Shown here in pieces: positions 60,995 through 64,000 of a stretch of DNA of 64,000 nucleotides (positions are counted from its first letter, which is position 1; the number at the start of each line of letters is the position of its first letter). The notes beneath the pieces were generated by a model that saw nothing but the letters and a program-made list of their open reading frames with translations, had not been told where the DNA came from and ran no database searches. The translations under genes and the position numbers were made by a program. This DNA is from Amycolatopsis sp. NBRC 101858 (GTDB lineage Bacteria; Actinomycetota; Actinomycetes; Mycobacteriales; Pseudonocardiaceae), in NCBI RefSeq assembly GCF_030269325.1, contig NZ_BSTD01000002.1:1302001-1366000 (forward strand), written 5' to 3'.

Positions 60995-62215
60995 ATGGCG
61001 AGGACGGCGGAAGGCACGGCCCGGTGGTGGCCCGTCGCGGCGGCCGGCGCGGGCGTGATCGCCCTCTGCTACGGCTTCGCGCGCTACGCCTACGGGCTGT
61101 TCGTCCCGCGGTTCAGCGCAACGTTCGGGCTCACGACGGCCTCCGTCGGCGTGCTCGGCGGCCTCTCCACCGCGGGGTACGGCCTCGGGCTGCTGCTGTC
61201 CCCGAGAACATCGGCGTGGTCACCGCGCGGCACCGTGCTGCTGGCCGCGGCGGCGGCCACCGCGGGTCTCGCGCTGATGGCGGCGGCACCGGGGGTCGCG
61301 GTGTTCGGCGCCGGGATCGTCATCGCGGGCGCCGGCGCCGGACTCGTGTCGCCGGGCGTCGCGCAGCTCATCGGCGAAACCGTCGGCGCGAGCTCCCGGC
61401 CGCGGGCGCAGACCTGGGCGAACACCGGAACCGGCCTCGGGCTCGCGGCGTCGGCGTTCACGCCCCTGCTCGCGTTCGGCTGGCCCGCGATCTGGGCGAC
61501 GTTCGCCGTGCTCGGCGCGGCGACGACGCTGGCCGCCTGGCGGACGCTGCCGCACGCCCGGCCCGCCGAAGCGGCCACCGGTCCCGCCCGCGGCGTGGCG
61601 CCGCTGGTGGTCAACTCGGTGCTCATCGGCGTGACGAGCGCGCCGTACTGGACGTTCTCCAGCTCCCACCTCACCGAGGCCGGGCTGAGCCCGGCCGCCG
61701 CGACCTGGTGCTGGTTCGGCATCGGCGCCGCCGGGCTGCTCGGCGGCCTGGCCGGCCGGGCCGCCGGGCGCATCGGGCTGCGGGCCGCCAACCTCGCCAC
61801 GTGGACGCTCGCGGCGGCCGGCATCGCCCTCCTGGCCCTCCCCTGCCCCGGCCTCCCCGGCGCACTGGTGTCCGGCGCGCTGTTCGGCGTCACCTACATG
61901 GCGCTGACCGGCCTGTGCATCCTCTGGGCCGCCCGCCTGTTCCCGGCGCGGCCCGCCCGCGGGGTCACGTGGTCCTTCGCCGGGCTCGGCGCCGGCCAGA
62001 CCGCGGCGTCCCCGCTGGCCGGCGCGGCGGCGTCCGGCATCGGGCTGGGCGCGGTGTTCGGGCTGACGGCACTGGTCGCACTGGTCGCGTGGAGCCAGCT
62101 CCACCCCCGCCTCGCGCCACCCGCGCATGTTCACCGAGGGCGTTCTCCGGGTAAGTACCTGCCGGACGCTCCACGAGGTGGTCGTGGAGCCGGACGGAAG
62201 GCGACTCGCCGATGA
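60995..62215 (+). CDS. MFS transporter (YbfB/YjiJ-like)
   Basis: 406 aa with twelve spans. The opening AGVIALCYGFARYAYGLFVPRF is the hallmark of the YbfB/YjiJ branch. The last ~35 residues (after WSQLHPRLAPP) are basic and low-complexity and overlap the promoter and hairpin of the next gene. Its stop overlaps the next start as ATGA. Probably exports a compound sensed by the divergent TetR. Confidence 0.9.
   Translation: MARTAEGTARWWPVAAAGAGVIALCYGFARYAYGLFVPRFSATFGLTTASVGVLGGLSTAGYGLGLLLSPRTSAWSPRGTVLLAAAAATAGLALMAAAPGVAVFGAGIVIAGAGAGLVSPGVAQLIGETVGASSRPRAQTWANTGTGLGLAASAFTPLLAFGWPAIWATFAVLGAATTLAAWRTLPHARPAEAATGPARGVAPLVVNSVLIGVTSAPYWTFSSSHLTEAGLSPAAATWCWFGIGAAGLLGGLAGRAAGRIGLRAANLATWTLAAAGIALLALPCPGLPGALVSGALFGVTYMALTGLCILWAARLFPARPARGVTWSFAGLGAGQTAASPLAGAAASGIGLGAVFGLTALVALVAWSQLHPRLAPPAHVHRGRSPGKYLPDAPRGGRGAGRKATRR
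62129..62154 (+). promoter_or_regulatory. Candidate sigma-B/F type promoter for the stress cluster
   Basis: GTTC (62129-62132), 16-bp spacer, GGGTAA (62149-62154), matching the actinomycete stress-sigma pattern GTTT-n14-16-GGGTAT in most positions. It lies within the MFS 3' end, 58 bp before the RsbW-like gene. Confidence 0.5.
62168..62190 (+). promoter_or_regulatory. Hairpin in the 5' region of the RsbW-like gene
   Basis: GCTCCACGA (62168-62176) pairs with TCGTGGAGC (62182-62190), 5-nt loop. It may be an operator or a leader stem affecting translation at 62212. Confidence 0.45.
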
Positions 62216-62616
62216 CGATCGAGCAGACGCGGCACAGCACCGACGAACTGCGGGTCGTCGCCCTGGAAGTCGCCGACGACCTCAGCGAGCTGGCCGCGGT
62301 GCGCGCCTGGGCCGACCGGCTCCTCCTCGACCTGCCCGACCACGTGCGCCACGACGTGGTGACGGTGGTCGACGAGCTCACGTCCAACGCCTTGCGCCAC
62401 GGCGAACCGCCGCGGCAGGTCCGGTTGCTGCGGCGCCTGAACTGGCTGTGCGTCGAGGTCGACGACGCGTGCCTCGACCCCGCGTGCTCGCAGCCGTCCA
62501 TGGGGGCGCCGCCGAGCGGGCTGGGGCTGGTCGCGAACCTGAGCGTCGCGTGGGGCCAGTGGCAGCGCTCGACGGGGAAGACGGTGTGGGCCGAGATCAC
62601 CTTCGACGCCGGCTAG
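62212..62616 (+). CDS. Anti-sigma regulatory factor, RsbW-like ATP-binding protein
   Basis: 134 aa HATPase_c_2 domain: N-box DELTSNALRHG, a degenerate G1 region around VDDACLDPAC, and G2 GLGLVANLS. Such proteins bind stress sigma factors and phosphorylate anti-anti-sigma partners. The match of its promoter to a stress sigma consensus suggests feedback control. ATG 62212 overlaps the MFS stop. No sigma or anti-anti-sigma gene is in the window. Confidence 0.88.
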   Translation: MTIEQTRHSTDELRVVALEVADDLSELAAVRAWADRLLLDLPDHVRHDVVTVVDELTSNALRHGEPPRQVRLLRRLNWLCVEVDDACLDPACSQPSMGAPPSGLGLVANLSVAWGQWQRSTGKTVWAEITFDAG

Positions 62617-62683
62617 CAGCGGATCGGCGGCGAAATCGGGCGAACACCTGGCCAACCGAGCGGAAGAGGACGAGGCTGCGCGG

Positions 62684-63448
62684 GTGCCCGACTTCAGAGG
62701 ATTCAGCCTGTTGGCCCGAATCGGCTTGACCTGCTACGCCTGCGTGCACCTCGTCGTCGCGTGGCTGGCGGCGCAGGTGGCGCTCGGGGACAACGAAAAG
62801 GCCGACAAGGCCGGTGCCCTGCAAATCGTCGCGTCGGGCGGTGGAGCGTGGCTGCTCTGGGTGATCGCCGTCGGCACGGGACTGCTGGCGCTGTGGCAGC
62901 TCACCGAGGCGATCGCCGGCCACCGGCACGCTCCCCAGCGGCGGCGGTGGGTGCGCCGGGCGACCAGCGGCGTCGAAGTCGTGTTGTACGGCCTGGTCGC
63001 CTACAGCGCGGGGAAGACCGCGACCGGCGGGTCCGCCAAGGCGGGCTCGGTGGTGGCCACGGTGCTGGCCGAGGACTGGGGAGCCTTCGCGGTGATCTCG
63101 GCCGGGGTCCTCGTCATCGCCGTGGCCGCGTTCCTCGCCTACCGCGGGATCAGGAAGAAGTTCGTCCACGACCTCGACCTCGGCGGAGCGTCCCCGGCGG
63201 TGCGCCGGTCGACCGAACGGCTCGGCCAGGTCGGCTGGTGCGCGATGGGGCTCACCTACGCCACCGTGGGCACGATGCTCGTCATCGCCGCCGTCGACTA
63301 CGACCCCGCCAAGGCCGGCGGCCTCGACCCGGCGCTCAAGACGCTCGCGGTTCAGCCGTACGGGCAGTTCCTGCTGCTGGCGCTGGCCGCCGGCATCGCG
63401 GTCTTCGGGGTGTTCGCGCTGCTGGAGAGCCGGTACCGCAAGATCTGA
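62684..63448 (+). CDS. DUF1206 membrane protein
   Basis: 254 aa from GTG 62684. Six spans in three two-span repeats, each starting with a sequence like LLARIGLTCYACVHLVVAW, VEVVLYGLVAYSAG or LGQVGWCAMGLTYATVG. This is the DUF1206 pattern. Function unknown; often found with stress genes in actinomycetes, as here. Confidence 0.88.
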   Translation: MPDFRGFSLLARIGLTCYACVHLVVAWLAAQVALGDNEKADKAGALQIVASGGGAWLLWVIAVGTGLLALWQLTEAIAGHRHAPQRRRWVRRATSGVEVVLYGLVAYSAGKTATGGSAKAGSVVATVLAEDWGAFAVISAGVLVIAVAAFLAYRGIRKKFVHDLDLGGASPAVRRSTERLGQVGWCAMGLTYATVGTMLVIAAVDYDPAKAGGLDPALKTLAVQPYGQFLLLALAAGIAVFGVFALLESRYRKI

Positions 63449-63575
63449 CGCGCATTCAGTCCTTCGGGTGAGAACGCGTGTTTGCCCGGCGGGATCGCGG
63501 GTATCCGCTGGTGGAAGCGAGCCGTCACCGCCCCGAGGTGCCGGCTCGTTCGGAAAAGAAGGAGCTTTCCCCACC

Positions 63576-63731
63576 GTGATTGTCCTCGGCGTCATCCTGC
63601 TCATCATCGGCTTCATCGTCGGCATCCCCGTGCTGTACACGATCGGTATCGTGCTGGCCATCGCCGGCGTCGTCTTGGCGATCCTCGGCGGGACCGGCCG
63701 CAAGATCGGCGGCCGGGCGCACTGGTTCTGA
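63576..63731 (+). CDS. DUF6131-like small membrane protein
   Basis: 51 aa from GTG 63576, GAAGGAG ~11 nt upstream. Almost entirely two short spans (VILLIIGFIVGIPVLYTIGI and VLAIAGVVLAILGG) with a basic GRKIGGRAHWF tail. A common tiny actinomycete membrane protein of unknown role, often stress-linked. Confidence 0.8.
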   Translation: MIVLGVILLIIGFIVGIPVLYTIGIVLAIAGVVLAILGGTGRKIGGRAHWF

Positions 63732-63755
63732 GCCGAACCCGTTCACCGCACCGCC

Positions 63756-63789
63756 GTCAGGGCCGGAAGCACGCGCTTCCGGCCCTGAC
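63756..63789 (+). terminator. Hairpin with 14-bp perfect stem
   Basis: GTCAGGGCCGGAAG (63756-63769) pairs with CTTCCGGCCCTGAC (63776-63789). It lies 24 bp after the DUF6131 stop and closes the stress cluster. Confidence 0.8.
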
Positions 63790-63955
63790 CGCGTGGGTGG
63801 CGGAGACTTCCGGGCAAACTCCGCTGTCACCCCTCGTCATCACCCGATGGTGTGGTGTTAACTATCCGGACTGACAGAGAGCGTTTCCCCGACCTCGGCT
63901 GCGACGGCACAACGCCGTACCGGTTCGCCCGCCCCGCCCGGAAAGGCCGTCCTCG

Positions 63956-64000
63956 ATGCGAGTGTCCGCACCGCTGTCGTCCGGTCAGCAGCGCCTTTGG
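63956..64000 (+). CDS. NRPS, start of a condensation domain (cut by window edge)
   Basis: ATG 63956 after GGAAAGG opens 15 codons, MRVSAPLSSGQQRLW, which match the C1 motif of condensation domains (SxxQxRLW). Only the first residues are visible, so this is a confident domain start but not a full gene call. The gene continues to the right. Confidence 0.75.
   Translation, partial: MRVSAPLSSGQQRLW

Overview
The window is very GC-rich with near-universal G/C third positions, frequent GTG starts and start/stop overlaps of the ATGA and GTGA type. It carries SARP, LAL, PaaX and PucR-type regulators, WXG/RHS proteins, NRPS genes and aerobic CO dehydrogenase genes. This points to a filamentous actinomycete. 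A Pseudonocardiaceae member such as Amycolatopsis is my best guess, by overall style rather than by a marker gene. There are no rRNA genes, tRNA genes, CRISPR arrays or transposase genes.

Layout. (1) 1-3.9 kb: a KamA-type radical SAM enzyme (cut by the left edge) lies divergent to a type II thioesterase and a compact NRPS adenylation-carrier protein. An 88-bp duplication of the carrier-domain tail follows. (2) 3.9-9.0 kb: a membrane-embedded SARP-NACHT regulator coupled to a cupin, then a DrrAB-like ABC exporter with a large operator-like palindrome and a 9-codon minigene at its front. (3) 9.0-23.6 kb: a large CO dehydrogenase locus. A LysR regulator is divergent to a small unknown gene, coxD (MoxR AAA+) and coxE (VWA). 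Converging on these is a minus-strand run of twelve packed genes: 81-aa unknown, coxM, coxS, coxL, xdhC-YHS, coxG and five consecutive small single-span membrane proteins. A second coxMSL operon is divergent from the first. Both CoxL proteins have the form I type loop (AYRCSFR and AYACSFR). A 20-bp motif occurs exactly 41 bp before the chosen lysR start codon and exactly 41 bp before coxM2, which ties the regulator to the second CODH operon. (4) 23.6-27.9 kb: RraA-like protein, secreted ricin-type lectin, LysR/EamA pair and a GntR-FCD regulator.

(5) 28.0-33.3 kb and 54.3-59.2 kb: two giant WXG-RHS polymorphic toxins pointing at each other. Their first ~275 residues are nearly identical, but the tips are unrelated and neither has a visible immunity gene. 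(6) 33.3-54.2 kb: mismatch glycosylase, small membrane proteins, a secreted GH78 alpha-L-rhamnosidase with a LacI-type operator, a UBP zinc finger, and an aromatic-acid style group (two MHS-family transporters, PaaX, tannase/feruloyl esterase, PucR-type regulator, acyl-CoA ligase). A CynX-type transporter, a LAL regulator and an orphan NMT1/SsuA-like binding lipoprotein complete this part. (7) 59.4-64.0 kb: formamidase/acetamidase, a TetR/MFS divergent pair with clear operators, a stress-type cluster (RsbW-like kinase, DUF1206, DUF6131), and the first 15 codons of an NRPS condensation domain running off the right edge.

The most interesting material is the CODH locus (five-gene membrane array, XdhC-YHS fusion, shared motif), the twin RHS genes, the transmembrane SARP-NACHT protein, and a 13-bp palindrome repeated inside three unrelated genes. 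All family calls are from reading motifs; no database search was possible.
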